64,000 nt of DNA from Bryobacterales bacterium (GCA_016789745.1 JAEUQF010000461.1:1-64000); one strand, 5' to 3'; positions 44,418 through 54,514 are shown, numbered from the stretch's first letter. Notes: generated from the letters alone by a model not told the origin. A program made the numbers and translations.

Positions 44418-47400
44418 ATGACAGCATGGACGTATCGCCGGACGTTGCTGGCGGCAACGCTCTTGGTGTGTTTCCTGACGGCGGCCTTTGGCCAGACCGG
44501 TGGCACTGGTGTCCTACGCGGCACGGTTTATGATCCGGCGCGGGCGACGGTTCCGCAAGCGAAGGTGGTGCTTACGCAGGTGGCGACGAACATTGTGCGC
44601 GAGGTGCCGGCCAATGAGGTCGGCTTCTTCCTGTTCGCCGGACTGGCGCCGGGCGAGTACACGCTTACCGTCGAGTTCAGCGGCTTCAAGAAATGGACGG
44701 GCCGGCTGCAGATGGTGGCCGGGCAGACCGCCGTGGCGGAACCGGTGCTGGAAGTGGGCAGTGTGGAGGCGGCCGTGGAGGTAACCAGCGCGGCGCCGAT
44801 CATTACGACCGAGAGCGCCGAAGTGGGTACGGTGAAGGATAACGTCCGCATCCAGCAATTGCCGCTCAACGGCCGCTCGGTGACGAACCTCTTCGACCTG
44901 ACGCCGGGCGTGGAAGGCGGCGCGAATCCGCGTGTGAATGGCATGAAGGTGGGTGCGGCCGAGATGACGCTGGATGGCGTATCGCTGGTCGACCGCTTCG
45001 GCGGCGGCATGGCCCGCGTGCAGCCGGGCCTGGACACGGTGCAGGAGTTCCGCATCGAGACCGTGGGCTCCGGCGCGCAGTTCGCCCGGCCGGCGACGGT
45101 GACGCTGGTCACCAAGGGCGGCACGAACGAATTTCACGGCAGCATGTTCGAGACTTTCCGCAACAACGGCGGCGGACTGTTGGCACGCAAGCGCCAGGAC
45201 GGCAACAGCGCGGCCTTTCTGGCTCGCAACGAGTTTGGCATTTCGGGCGGCGGGCCGGTTCTGATTCCCAAGCTATACAACGGGCGGAATAAGTCGTTCT
45301 GGTTTGTAGCCTACGAGGGACTGCGGCAGCGGCAGAAGACCTACTACGAAGACACGGTGCCGACCGAAGCGTTGTGGGCGGGAGACTTTTCGGGCGTGAT
45401 GGACCCGAACCTGAACAAGTACACCATCTACGATCCGCTGACCACCGGCGCCAATGGAACGCGGACACCATTTGCCAACAACCGGATTCCGACCAACCGG
45501 ATCAATCCCTTCTTCAACACGATGAAGGGCGTGACGCATGCGCCGACCAACGACACGAACGTGTTTCTCGGCCCGAACATGCAGACGTACTATCCGCTGC
45601 GGACGAATGCCGACAACCTGACGATTCGCGGCGATCACAACTTCAATGACAAGAACATCCTTACGGGACGCCTGACGCACTCCAAGCGGCGGTTCCAGCA
45701 ACTCGGCGGCTTGTACGGCGCGCCGCGAGAGGATATCACTAACGGCTACGGCACCAGCCGCAATGACGCCGATGTCTACAACGCGGCCATCCGTTATACA
45801 AAGACGTTCACGCCCACGCTGTTCAGCGAGACGCTGTTCGCCGTCAACCGGGCGCCGAAGAGTTCCGGCACGCTGGCCGACAACACCGACTGGGCGAATA
45901 AGCTGGGGTTGCCCAATCCATTCGGCGCCGGCGGATGGCCCACGATGTATGCCGGGTCCGCCGACTGGAACACGGCCTTCTCTTACGACGCGGACAACCG
46001 CAAGGACGAGATGCTGACGGCCTACATCGTGCAGCCCAACATGACCTGGGTGAAGGGCAACCACACCATCATGTTCGGCGGGCAGTATCGCAAGGAGCAG
46101 AACAACATTCGCGAACTGCAGCAGGCGCAGGGCGAACACGATTTCAGCGGCGCCTGGACAACGCAGTATGACCCGGCCAGCGACAGCGCACGGGCATTCA
46201 CGGGCGATGGCTTCGCATCGATGGCGCTGGGCTTAGGCGATTACTACTCGGCACAATACAATCGCGGCTATTTCTACTTCCGGCAGCAGGAGATCGGCGC
46301 CTATATACAGGACACCTGGAAGGTCACCCCGCGGCTGACCTTGAGCCTGGGCCTGCGCTACGACTTATGGACGCCGTACAAGGAGAAGTACGACCGGCTG
46401 GTAAACGTCGATATGAGTTCGCTGGCCAATACCTTCCAGGTGGTGACGCCGTTCAACACGTCGATGGAGCAGATCCCTGGATTGCCGCCATCGATGCTGG
46501 CGAGTTGGGCTGCGCGCGGGCTGACGTGGAAGACCGCCGATCAGGTGGGCATGCCCGGGAACCTGATTCCCGGCGACCATAACAACTTCGGGCCGCGGTT
46601 GGGCGTAGCGTACAAGCTGTCGTCGCGGATGGTGATTCGCGCCAGCTACGGCGAGTATTTCTGGACCATGCCGTTGTCCCAGATCCTGCAGGCCTCGCGG
46701 ACGAATCCGCCATTGAACCTGCGGTATGAGAATCCGACGGCATCGCTGGATGGTACCGGCAGCTACGGCGCGCGGTCGACACCGGCGTCGGACCTGTTCA
46801 TCGGCAAGACGACGATCAATACGAACGGGCTGGTGACTTTGCCGGCGTCGGCGCGGCCCTTTGTACCGCTCGATCCGAACAACTGGCGCGATGGGCGGGC
46901 GCAGAGCTGGCACATCACGATCGAGCGCGAGTTGATGGCGCAAACCGCAATCCGGTTGAGCTATATCGGCACGCACTCGTCGGGGATGGAGCAGAAGTAC
47001 AGCATCAATTCCCGCGAGGCGGAGTTCAACTATGTGGGACGGACGCGGCTGGCGCCTCCGGCCAATCGCGATCTGCTGCGCGTGAACAAAGATTGGAACT
47101 TCAGCAACGCGACGAATAAGACGGGCTTCGCCAACAGCAACTCCGCGCAGATCGACATCGAGCGGCGCTTTACCCGGGGCTTGGCGGCCCAGTGGTTCTA
47201 TGTCTTCAGCCGGACGTTGACCACGTCGGATGCGGGCGGATTCACCTCCGGCGGCGGAGCCATCAACTCCACCAACGGCGTGTTCCAGGTTCCGGAGAAC
47301 ATCCAACTGCTGGGCGGCGGCAACCTCTCGTACGACCAGCGGCTGCGGCTGGGATATCAGAACTCGACCAACATTCCGGCGCACCACATGCGGTGGAACG

Positions 47401-48035
47401 GCATCTACGATCTACCGTTTGGCAAGGGCAAACGCTTCGGTAATGGCGCCGGTCGCGCGCTGGATGCCCTCATCGGCGGCTGGCAGACGGCAGCCATCGG
47501 CGAATGGCGGAGCGGCTTCTGGATGGGCGTGAATCCGGCTGAGTATCTGTTCGGCAATCCGTCCTTGGATGCCGACCAGAGGCTGACCATGTTCTACGCC
47601 GGACGGCAGCGGCGGCTGTGGTTTGCCGGCGACTTCAATCCGACGCTGGCGACGAACGTGGACCAGAGCGCACTGCAGAAGTTGATTCCGCTCGATCGCG
47701 GGCAACGTGTGATGCATCCGGTAGGCGCCAGCTTCAACAACCAGTTGCAGCAGGTGCTGTCGAACGGGACCGTACGCAACACGCCGATCACCGAAACGGT
47801 GAGTTGGAACTCGCGGGCGTTCTTCAAAGGGCCTGGCGCCTGGGGCACCGACATTTCGGTGTTCAAGAACTTCAGCGTGACCGAACGCGTACGGGTGCGC
47901 TTCACGGCGGACTTCTTCAATGCTTTCAACCATCCGAACGATGCAACGCCTGACGCGACGACGGGGTTGCAGGATTTGACGGTACAGACTAACGATCCAC
48001 GGACGATCCAGTTCTCCTTGCGGTTGACCTGGTAG
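44418..48035 (+). CDS. Oar-like TonB-dependent receptor 2
   Basis: A 1205-residue outer-membrane receptor with a signal peptide (LLAATLLVCFLTAAFGQT). The CarboxypepD_reg domain is at about 28-115 (GVLRGTVYDPARATVPQAKV, FAGLAPGEYTLTVEFSGFKK). The plug is at about 125-245 (IQQLPLNGRSVTNLFDLTPG, LDTVQEFRIETVGSGAQFAR, VTLVTKGGTNEFHGSMFE). The barrel ends IQFSLRLTW with a C-terminal Trp. It begins five bases after the ROK stop, and the permease GTG follows three bases after its own stop. The operon therefore links uptake across the outer membrane to inner-membrane transport and hydrolases. Likely ligand: glycopeptide or amino-sugar fragments (inferred from context). Confidence 0.88.
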   Translation: MTAWTYRRTLLAATLLVCFLTAAFGQTGGTGVLRGTVYDPARATVPQAKVVLTQVATNIVREVPANEVGFFLFAGLAPGEYTLTVEFSGFKKWTGRLQMVAGQTAVAEPVLEVGSVEAAVEVTSAAPIITTESAEVGTVKDNVRIQQLPLNGRSVTNLFDLTPGVEGGANPRVNGMKVGAAEMTLDGVSLVDRFGGGMARVQPGLDTVQEFRIETVGSGAQFARPATVTLVTKGGTNEFHGSMFETFRNNGGGLLARKRQDGNSAAFLARNEFGISGGGPVLIPKLYNGRNKSFWFVAYEGLRQRQKTYYEDTVPTEALWAGDFSGVMDPNLNKYTIYDPLTTGANGTRTPFANNRIPTNRINPFFNTMKGVTHAPTNDTNVFLGPNMQTYYPLRTNADNLTIRGDHNFNDKNILTGRLTHSKRRFQQLGGLYGAPREDITNGYGTSRNDADVYNAAIRYTKTFTPTLFSETLFAVNRAPKSSGTLADNTDWANKLGLPNPFGAGGWPTMYAGSADWNTAFSYDADNRKDEMLTAYIVQPNMTWVKGNHTIMFGGQYRKEQNNIRELQQAQGEHDFSGAWTTQYDPASDSARAFTGDGFASMALGLGDYYSAQYNRGYFYFRQQEIGAYIQDTWKVTPRLTLSLGLRYDLWTPYKEKYDRLVNVDMSSLANTFQVVTPFNTSMEQIPGLPPSMLASWAARGLTWKTADQVGMPGNLIPGDHNNFGPRLGVAYKLSSRMVIRASYGEYFWTMPLSQILQASRTNPPLNLRYENPTASLDGTGSYGARSTPASDLFIGKTTINTNGLVTLPASARPFVPLDPNNWRDGRAQSWHITIERELMAQTAIRLSYIGTHSSGMEQKYSINSREAEFNYVGRTRLAPPANRDLLRVNKDWNFSNATNKTGFANSNSAQIDIERRFTRGLAAQWFYVFSRTLTTSDAGGFTSGGGAINSTNGVFQVPENIQLLGGGNLSYDQRLRLGYQNSTNIPAHHMRWNGIYDLPFGKGKRFGNGAGRALDALIGGWQTAAIGEWRSGFWMGVNPAEYLFGNPSLDADQRLTMFYAGRQRRLWFAGDFNPTLATNVDQSALQKLIPLDRGQRVMHPVGASFNNQLQQVLSNGTVRNTPITETVSWNSRAFFKGPGAWGTDISVFKNFSVTERVRVRFTADFFNAFNHPNDATPDATTGLQDLTVQTNDPRTIQFSLRLTW

Positions 48036-48038
48036 ACC

Positions 48039-49409
48039 GTGGCAGCCGCTGAACAAGCATCAGGAAGACCGGGATTGCGGCGCGTACTTTCGCGCCGCGA
48101 TCTTGTTTTGTACGGCCTGGTGATCCTGACGCCGACGGCGCCGTATCCGGTGTTCGGCATCATCCAGCAGGAATCGCAAGGGCAGGCCGCGGCGGGATAC
48201 CTGGTGGCCATGGTGGCGATGTTCTTCACCGCGGCCAGCTACGGTAAGATGGCCGCGGTGTTTCCTTCGGCCGGATCCACCTATACGTACGCGCAGAAGG
48301 GCTTGAACCCGCACGTCGGCTTTCTGGCGGGCTGGGCGATGATCCTCGACTACTTTCTGATTCCGCTGCTCAGCGTGATCTATGCGTCGCTGACGGCCGA
48401 AAGGCTGCTGCCGCAGGTTCCGCAGTGGATGTGGGCCATCATGTTCAACGGGGCCATCACGGCCGTGAACCTGCGCGGCATCCGGATGACGGCGCGGGCC
48501 AGCAGTTGGTTGATGGCAGTGATGACGGGAAGCGCCGTTCTGTTTGCGGCTCTGGCGGTGCGATACATCGTGGCGACGCAAGGCGTGCCGGGCCTGTTTT
48601 CGTGGCGGAGCATTCAACCCGCCGAGGGCTTCTCGATGAGCCCGCTGCTGCTGGGTGCGGGTATCGCGACGCTATCCTATATCGGATTTGACGCCATCTC
48701 GACACTGGCCGAGGACACAGTGGATCCGAGGCGTGATATCGGCTGGGCGACCGTGGCGGTGTGCATCGTGCAGGGGCTGATCTGCTTTGGGACGGCGTAC
48801 CTGGCGGCGATCGTGGCGCCGGACTACAAGGCCTTCCAGCAGCCGGACACGGCGATTCTGGATATCGGCCTGACGATCGGCGGGCAGGCGATGTTCGGGT
48901 TGTTGACGTTGGTGCTGTTGGTGGCGGGGCTGGCGAGCGCGCTCACCGGGCAGGCGGGTGCTTCGCGGCTGCTGCTGGGGATGGGTCGCGACGGGCTGCT
49001 GCCGCGACGCATCTTCGCGGACATCGATGAGCGTACGGCAACACCCGTGCGCAGCATTCTGTTGATGGGAGCGGTATCGCTGCTCGGGTCGATGGTGATG
49101 CGGTTTCAACTCGCGGTGGAGCTGTTGAACTTTGGCGCATTGACAGGATTCATCCTGGTGAACCTGAGCGTGGTGAATCATTATTACGTGCGCGCTCGCG
49201 AGCGGCGCGTCTGGGGACACCTGGTGTTCCCGCTTGTGGGCGCCGCGGTGTGCGGACTACTATGGCTGAACCTGTCGGGTAAGGCGCAACTGGCCGGCTG
49301 CGGCTGGCTGTTGTTGGGCACCGCGTATCTGGCGCTGTTGACGCGCGGATTCCAGAGTGCGCCGGCAGCGTTGGAAAGTCTGGAGGAGTTCGATGCAGAC
49401 AGTGGTTGA
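48039..49409 (+). CDS. APC-superfamily amino acid permease
   Basis: A 456-residue inner-membrane transporter with about twelve helices. The first discontinuous helix and substrate loop are RRDLVLYGLVILTPTAPYPV, then YTYAQKGLNPHVGFLAGWAM and the conserved LLGAGIATLSYIGFDAISTL plus AEDTVDPRRDIGWA in helix 6-loop. These are hallmarks of amino-acid/polyamine/organocation carriers. The start is GTG at 48039, three bases after the receptor stop. It overlaps the M20 peptidase gene by 17 bases. It probably imports amino acids or small peptides freed outside. Confidence 0.88.
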   Translation: MAAAEQASGRPGLRRVLSRRDLVLYGLVILTPTAPYPVFGIIQQESQGQAAAGYLVAMVAMFFTAASYGKMAAVFPSAGSTYTYAQKGLNPHVGFLAGWAMILDYFLIPLLSVIYASLTAERLLPQVPQWMWAIMFNGAITAVNLRGIRMTARASSWLMAVMTGSAVLFAALAVRYIVATQGVPGLFSWRSIQPAEGFSMSPLLLGAGIATLSYIGFDAISTLAEDTVDPRRDIGWATVAVCIVQGLICFGTAYLAAIVAPDYKAFQQPDTAILDIGLTIGGQAMFGLLTLVLLVAGLASALTGQAGASRLLLGMGRDGLLPRRIFADIDERTATPVRSILLMGAVSLLGSMVMRFQLAVELLNFGALTGFILVNLSVVNHYYVRARERRVWGHLVFPLVGAAVCGLLWLNLSGKAQLAGCGWLLLGTAYLALLTRGFQSAPAALESLEEFDADSG

Positions 49410-50691
49410 GACGCGGACAGAGAAGGATCTGCTGCGGTATGTGGACCAGAATCGGGACGTGCTGATCGGGATGCTGCGCGACCTGGTGCGCATGCCGTCG
49501 GAGAATACGCCGCCGGTGGGGAAAGAGGCGGGTTGCCAGGAGTACTGCGCGGCGCGGTTGCGCGAGTGGGGCTATGAGACCGAGCTGTATGCGCTGGCGG
49601 ACGTGGCCGGACTGGAACAGCATCCGCTGTACTGGCCCGGGCGCGACTATCGCGATCGGCCTAACGTTGCGGGCAGGCTGCGGGGGACCGGCGGAGGACG
49701 GTCGCTGATCCTGTCGGGACATATCGACACGGTGCCGGCCGGGACGCTGCGGTGGACGCGCGATCCGTTTGGCGCCGAGGTGGAAGGGAATCGGCTGTAC
49801 GGGCGCGGGTCGAACGATATGAAGGCGGGGGTGGCGACGAATCTGTTTGTGGCGCGTGCGGTTCGGGAGTTGGGGTTGGCCCTGCGCGGAGATCTGACAG
49901 TGGAGAGTGTGGTGGATGAGGAGTTCGGCGGCGTGAATGGGACGCTGGCCGGAAGGCTGCACGGATATGTGGCGGATGCCGCGGTGATCTCGGAGCCTTC
50001 GTTTCTGCGGGTGTGTCCGGCACAGCGCGGCGGGCTGACGGCACACATCACGTTCGAAGTGCCGAATGGCGGCATTCTCGCCGCGTCGATGGAAGATGGC
50101 GTGGCGGGGCAACTGGCGTGGTTCCTGTCGCAGGTGCCGGTGTTTGCAGCCGAGCGGCGGAAGGCGGCGCCGGCACATCCGCTGTACGGGCATCTGACGA
50201 ATCCGGTGCCGGTGTCGGTGTTGAAGATTCATTCGGGGCCGTGGGGTTCGGGCGAGCCGATGGCAACCGCGTCCTGCTGCAAAGTGGAGTTGTTCTGGCA
50301 GGCGATGCCGGGCGAGACGTTGGATGCGGTGAAGGGACAGTTCTGGCGTTGGCTGGAGGGATTGGTCGAGGCGCGGCCGGACCTGTTTGCCCAGATGCCG
50401 GCGGTGGAGTTTCCGATCCGCTGGCTGCCGGGCGCGGCGACGCCGGTGGAGAACGAGTTTGTGCAGACGATGGCGGCGTGCGCGGAAAGAGCGCTGGACG
50501 CGCGGCCGGCGATTGCAGGAATTGAAGGGCCTTGCGACATGTTTGTGTTTTCGCAGGCGTTTGGGATTCCGGTGGTGCTGTGGGGGGCTCGCGGGGGCAA
50601 CACTCACCAGGCGGATGAGTACGTGGAGATCGACACGGTAGTGGATGCGGCGAAGGCGCTGCTGCTGCTGGTGCACAGGTGGTGCGGATAG
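49393..50691 (+). CDS. M20-family metallopeptidase / N-acyl amino acid deacylase
   Basis: A 432-residue cytoplasmic zinc hydrolase (no signal). Metal ligands in order: ILSGHIDTVPAG (His, Asp), GRGSNDMKAGVA (bridging Asp), VDEEFGG (catalytic Glu-Glu), VISEPS (Glu), and GNTHQADEYVEI (His). The dimerisation domain lies between (about 200-310). M20 enzymes split dipeptides, acetylornithine-type N-acyl amino acids or succinyl-diaminopimelate. Its place after an amino-acid permease and before exported hydrolases suggests it finishes breakdown of imported peptides. The start at 49393 lies inside the permease gene. Confidence 0.88.
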   Translation: MQTVVETRTEKDLLRYVDQNRDVLIGMLRDLVRMPSENTPPVGKEAGCQEYCAARLREWGYETELYALADVAGLEQHPLYWPGRDYRDRPNVAGRLRGTGGGRSLILSGHIDTVPAGTLRWTRDPFGAEVEGNRLYGRGSNDMKAGVATNLFVARAVRELGLALRGDLTVESVVDEEFGGVNGTLAGRLHGYVADAAVISEPSFLRVCPAQRGGLTAHITFEVPNGGILAASMEDGVAGQLAWFLSQVPVFAAERRKAAPAHPLYGHLTNPVPVSVLKIHSGPWGSGEPMATASCCKVELFWQAMPGETLDAVKGQFWRWLEGLVEARPDLFAQMPAVEFPIRWLPGAATPVENEFVQTMAACAERALDARPAIAGIEGPCDMFVFSQAFGIPVVLWGARGGNTHQADEYVEIDTVVDAAKALLLLVHRWCG

Positions 50692-50693
50692 TT

Positions 50694-52271
50694 ATGAAGT
50701 ATCTCAGCCGGAGGGTTTTCTTGGGGGCATCGGCGGGGGCCGTTTACGGCACCGAGGGCGAGGTGCTGGTTGAGTTGGACGCGCGCGCCTTGTATGAAGG
50801 CCTGGAGGCGTCGCGCGTGCTGCTGGATGGCAACGCGTTGGTGTGGGATGGGCGGAATGCGAAGGCCGGCGGCACGGGGGTAGTGGTGACCGATGTGTTG
50901 GATCTTGGCGGGAATGCGCTGCTGTCCGGTGCGGCGGCAGTAGGCGCGGCGCGGGTGGCCGTGGACGCAGCCAAGGGTGTGCGGGTACAGGTGCGAAGTG
51001 GCGGCACCTACTTTGAAGGCAAGGAGTGGAGTGGGTGGCAGGAGGCGCGATCGGGCTTTTCGCCGGTGGGCCGCTACTGCCAGCTACGGATGGAGCTTGG
51101 TCCGGAGGCACCCTCGATTCGCGGCGTGCGGATGGTCGGCAGCGTGAAACGGCGGGCGTTTGCTGGTCGTATAGAGATGGTGCAGAACCGGATGCAGCAG
51201 TTGGTCCGGTCGCCGCTGGTGTTCGGCTATGAACGCGCGGACCAGGCGGATCTGGTGTGGCTGCGGAAGACGTTCGCGTTGGACACGATCATCGCGCCGC
51301 ATGCGGGTGAGTTGGAGCAATTGCGGGCAGTGCTGCATTGGGTGGCAAGCCGGAAGAACCTGCGGCCGGGGCCCTGGGAAGCGGCTGGGCAGGCGTATCC
51401 GTGGCACGTGCGGCAGGTGATGAGCGAGCGCGAGGGCGGTGCCATCCTCGGACACTGCATGAGCTACTGCGAGGTTTTTCTGGCGGCGGCCGCGGCGTTG
51501 GGCTGGCACGGACGGCACTGGGCGATGGAGGGTGTGCGGGATACCGGGCACGAGGTGCCGGAGATCTGGCTGAACTCGCTGGGTAAGTGGGTATACTTCG
51601 ATCCTTCGCTGGATACCTATTACACGGATAAGCAAACGGGCAGGCCGTTTAGCATTTTGGAGTTGCACCGGAGGTATCTGGCTACGGTGCTGAAGCCGGG
51701 GGAGCAGTTGGCGCATGGGCGGCATCTACATGAGGACCGGCTGAAGGCGCTGCGTGGCAAGCATCCGGTGCGCTGCGAGACGGGCGGGTATGTGTACGGC
51801 GAGAAAGGCGCGTGGGATTGGGAATGGGATCACGGCTATATGAGCGCGGGCTGGCTGCAGTTGACGCCGCGCAATGATTTCCATTCGCAAGTGGCGCCAC
51901 GGTTCTCGAATTTCGGGAAGGGCGCGGTGGGGTTCGAAGGCTATCCGATTTATGTGGATGCACAGACACCGCTACCGGAAGAGGCGACCCGCTGGTATAC
52001 GCGGGAGCGCGACTTGTGGTGGACGCTGAACCAGGCGGCGTTCCGCATGGTGCGCACGGCGGAGGATACGGTGCAGTTGGAGTGCGGGCACACGCAGCCG
52101 CATTTTCGACGGTTTGTGCGGCGGGTGGATGATGGGGCGGCGCAGCCGGTGGAGTCGCGGTTTTCCTGGCGGCTACGGGCTGGTGACAATCGGCTGGAAG
52201 TGACGCCGGAGGATGCGTTCGGGCGGCGCGGATTGGCGAGTTCGGTGGTGGTGCGATACGAGAGGGGGTGA
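50694..52271 (+). CDS. Tat-exported transglutaminase-like protein
   Basis: A 525-residue protein with a Tat signal (SRRVFLGASAGAVYG). A beta-rich region (about 20-150) precedes a transglutaminase core: GHCMSYCEVFLAAAAALGW (Cys259), DTGHEVPEIWLNSLGKW (His286), VYFDPSLD (Asp303). This triad and spacing match the transglut_core fold, often an amidase or peptidase in bacteria. The C-terminal part (about 420-525) is beta-rich (FSWRLRAGDNRLEVTPEDAF). Three bases separate it from the M20 stop, and its TGA overlaps the GH20 GTG. It may cut peptide stems on the glycan that the GH20 enzyme trims. Confidence 0.75.
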   Translation: MKYLSRRVFLGASAGAVYGTEGEVLVELDARALYEGLEASRVLLDGNALVWDGRNAKAGGTGVVVTDVLDLGGNALLSGAAAVGAARVAVDAAKGVRVQVRSGGTYFEGKEWSGWQEARSGFSPVGRYCQLRMELGPEAPSIRGVRMVGSVKRRAFAGRIEMVQNRMQQLVRSPLVFGYERADQADLVWLRKTFALDTIIAPHAGELEQLRAVLHWVASRKNLRPGPWEAAGQAYPWHVRQVMSEREGGAILGHCMSYCEVFLAAAAALGWHGRHWAMEGVRDTGHEVPEIWLNSLGKWVYFDPSLDTYYTDKQTGRPFSILELHRRYLATVLKPGEQLAHGRHLHEDRLKALRGKHPVRCETGGYVYGEKGAWDWEWDHGYMSAGWLQLTPRNDFHSQVAPRFSNFGKGAVGFEGYPIYVDAQTPLPEEATRWYTRERDLWWTLNQAAFRMVRTAEDTVQLECGHTQPHFRRFVRRVDDGAAQPVESRFSWRLRAGDNRLEVTPEDAFGRRGLASSVVVRYERG

Positions 52272-54511
52272 CGATGCTGTGCGAGCTGGTTGCGATGGTT
52301 GTGACGGCGCTGCTGGCGGCCGAGGTGGGACCGACGCCGCTGCTGCTGCGGGGACACGCAGTAGTGCCGACGCCGCAGCGGGTGACGTTGGGCTCGGCGG
52401 ATGTGACGGTGGATGGAACGTGGACGATTGACGCCGGCGATACGGCGGCGGCGCGCTGGCTGGCGTCGGATTTCGAGAGCTTTCACGGAGTGGGGTTGCA
52501 GCGCGCGGCGGGAGCGACGCGCAACGCGATCCGGCTGCGGGTGGCGGCGGGCGCGGTGAGCGGCATGCCGCAGGAAGTAGCGGCTCAGGCGTACCGGCTG
52601 CGGGTGGCGGCGGGATTGATCGAGATCACGGGTAATGGTGAGGCCGGGCTCTTCTACGGCGTGCAGACGCTGGTGCAACTGGCAAAAGCAGCGCGCGGGA
52701 AGATCGTGGTGCCGGCGTGTGAGGTGGAGGATTGGCCGCAACTGGCGCTGCGCTTCCTCCATTGGGACAGCAAGCATCACCAGGACCGCATGCCTGCATT
52801 GAAGCGCTATTTGGATTGGGCGGCGCGGTTCAAGGCGAACATGATTGGCTTCGAGATTGAGGATAAGTTCGCGTATCCTTCGCATCCGGAGATTGGCGCG
52901 CCGGGCGCGTTCACGCCGGCGGAGTTACAGGAGATTGTGAACTACGGGCTGGAGCGGCACATCCAAGTGGTTCCGGTGTTGCAGGCGCCCGCGCACTTCG
53001 CGTACGTACTGAAGCATCCGAAGTTCGCGCATTTGAAAGCCGATGGGAATAACTACCAGGCGTGCCTGTGCCTGGAGGAAACCTACAAGCTGATCTTTGA
53101 AATGTTCGATGACCTGATCGCGGCGACCAAGGGCGTGGACTACTTCTTTGTGTCGACGGATGAGGTTTACTATGCCGGGATCGGGAAGAACTGCAAGCAG
53201 CCTTATACGCCGGAGAACCGGAGCGCGATTCTGGCGGAGTTCGACCGACGGGCGCATGATCACCTGGCATCGAAGGGGCGGCGCATGCTGGCGTGGTTGG
53301 AGTATCCGCTGCTGGCGAAGGATCTGGAGAAGATCCCGGCGGGTGTGATTGATGGCGTGGTGGGGGAAGAGGAGTTCGTGGAGATCGAGCGGCGCAAGGG
53401 GATGCGGCAGCTGATATACAGCTCGACGCAGGGCGCGGAGTTTCTCTTTCCCGATCATTTCGCGATTCAGGCCATACCGCCGGGCACGCCGTTGGGCGAG
53501 TACGAATCGGTGTACACGTCGGGCAGGTTGGGGCAGGTGTACCGCACGTTCGCGGCGGGCACGCGGGCCTCGCGGATCAATCCGATTGGGGCATTCGCGG
53601 CGGCGTGGGGCGATTCGGGACTGCACAGCGAGACGTTCTGGATGGGATGGAGCGCGGTGGCGCGATGGGCCTGGCACGCGGGCACGCCCGGACCCGAACA
53701 GCATGCGGCGGAGTTCCTGCAGGTCTACTATGGCGCGGGGGCGAAGGGGATGGTGGACGTGTACCGCGGGTTGCAGCAGCAGGCGCGGCATTGGCAGCGC
53801 AGTTGGGACCGGGTGGTGTCGCGGACGAGGGCTTCGGGCTATGGGAATTCCGATGGTCCGAAGATTGGCACGGCGCGGCACGATCTGACGCTGCCGCCGC
53901 CGGCCTTACCGGATGCGGTGACGCTGGCCGTGCAGCCGCGGTATGGAGCGCGGAGCCGCACGTTCCTGGAGAGCGTGCCGGCGTGGCGGCTGGAGAATGA
54001 CCGGCTGCAACACGCGCTGCTGGAGAACATGCTGGCAGCGGACCGGAATCAGCATAGCTTGGAGGTGTTTCATGCACTGGCACGGTTGATTGGGCATCAC
54101 TGGCAGTTACTGTCGGCGATGACTGCGGCCGAGCAGGCGCTGCAAAGGGCCGAGCGGGCGGCGATGCGGGACCAGGCCGCGGAGGCGGTGGCGCATCTGG
54201 TGGAGGCGCATCGCTTGACAGGTGCGACACAGCAGGAGGCCGAGGCGGTTTGGAAGAACGTGCAGGGGGTGTTCGAAAAGAGTTGGTGGCCGAAGGGCAT
54301 GTCGGTGGGGGGAAGGAAGTTCGTGCACGTTTTGGACGACACGAAAGATCACTGGGCCGATCGCACGCCGGATCTGGGCTATATGTTTGCGCCGGAGCGG
54401 AGCATTGGGCTGCCGGCGTGGCGGGAGTCGCTGGCGGGTATTATTCGAGGCTATGCCAAGCGGCACAATGTGCCGGTGCGCGGGTTGGGTGAGAAGCGGT
54501 TGGAAGAATAG
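52268..54511 (+). CDS. GH20 beta-N-acetylhexosaminidase, exported
   Basis: A 747-residue glycoside hydrolase. The hydrophobic N-terminus (LCELVAMVVTALLAAEVG) is signal-like. A GH20b-like domain (about 30-150: VVPTPQRVTLGSADVTVDG, AYRLRVAAGLIEITGNGEAG, LFYGVQTLVQL) precedes the catalytic barrel (WDSKHHQDRMPALKRYLDWA, VDYFFVSTDEVYYAG). The GH20 Asp-Glu pair is Asp298-Glu299, but the usual H-x-G-G before DE is replaced by FVST. Such enzymes remove terminal GlcNAc or GalNAc using the substrate acetamido group. About 150 C-terminal residues are helical. The start GTG overlaps the previous stop (GTGA). It converges with the sialidase gene, three bases apart. Confidence 0.85.
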   Translation: MTMLCELVAMVVTALLAAEVGPTPLLLRGHAVVPTPQRVTLGSADVTVDGTWTIDAGDTAAARWLASDFESFHGVGLQRAAGATRNAIRLRVAAGAVSGMPQEVAAQAYRLRVAAGLIEITGNGEAGLFYGVQTLVQLAKAARGKIVVPACEVEDWPQLALRFLHWDSKHHQDRMPALKRYLDWAARFKANMIGFEIEDKFAYPSHPEIGAPGAFTPAELQEIVNYGLERHIQVVPVLQAPAHFAYVLKHPKFAHLKADGNNYQACLCLEETYKLIFEMFDDLIAATKGVDYFFVSTDEVYYAGIGKNCKQPYTPENRSAILAEFDRRAHDHLASKGRRMLAWLEYPLLAKDLEKIPAGVIDGVVGEEEFVEIERRKGMRQLIYSSTQGAEFLFPDHFAIQAIPPGTPLGEYESVYTSGRLGQVYRTFAAGTRASRINPIGAFAAAWGDSGLHSETFWMGWSAVARWAWHAGTPGPEQHAAEFLQVYYGAGAKGMVDVYRGLQQQARHWQRSWDRVVSRTRASGYGNSDGPKIGTARHDLTLPPPALPDAVTLAVQPRYGARSRTFLESVPAWRLENDRLQHALLENMLAADRNQHSLEVFHALARLIGHHWQLLSAMTAAEQALQRAERAAMRDQAAEAVAHLVEAHRLTGATQQEAEAVWKNVQGVFEKSWWPKGMSVGGRKFVHVLDDTKDHWADRTPDLGYMFAPERSIGLPAWRESLAGIIRGYAKRHNVPVRGLGEKRLEE

Positions 54512-54514
54512 CGG

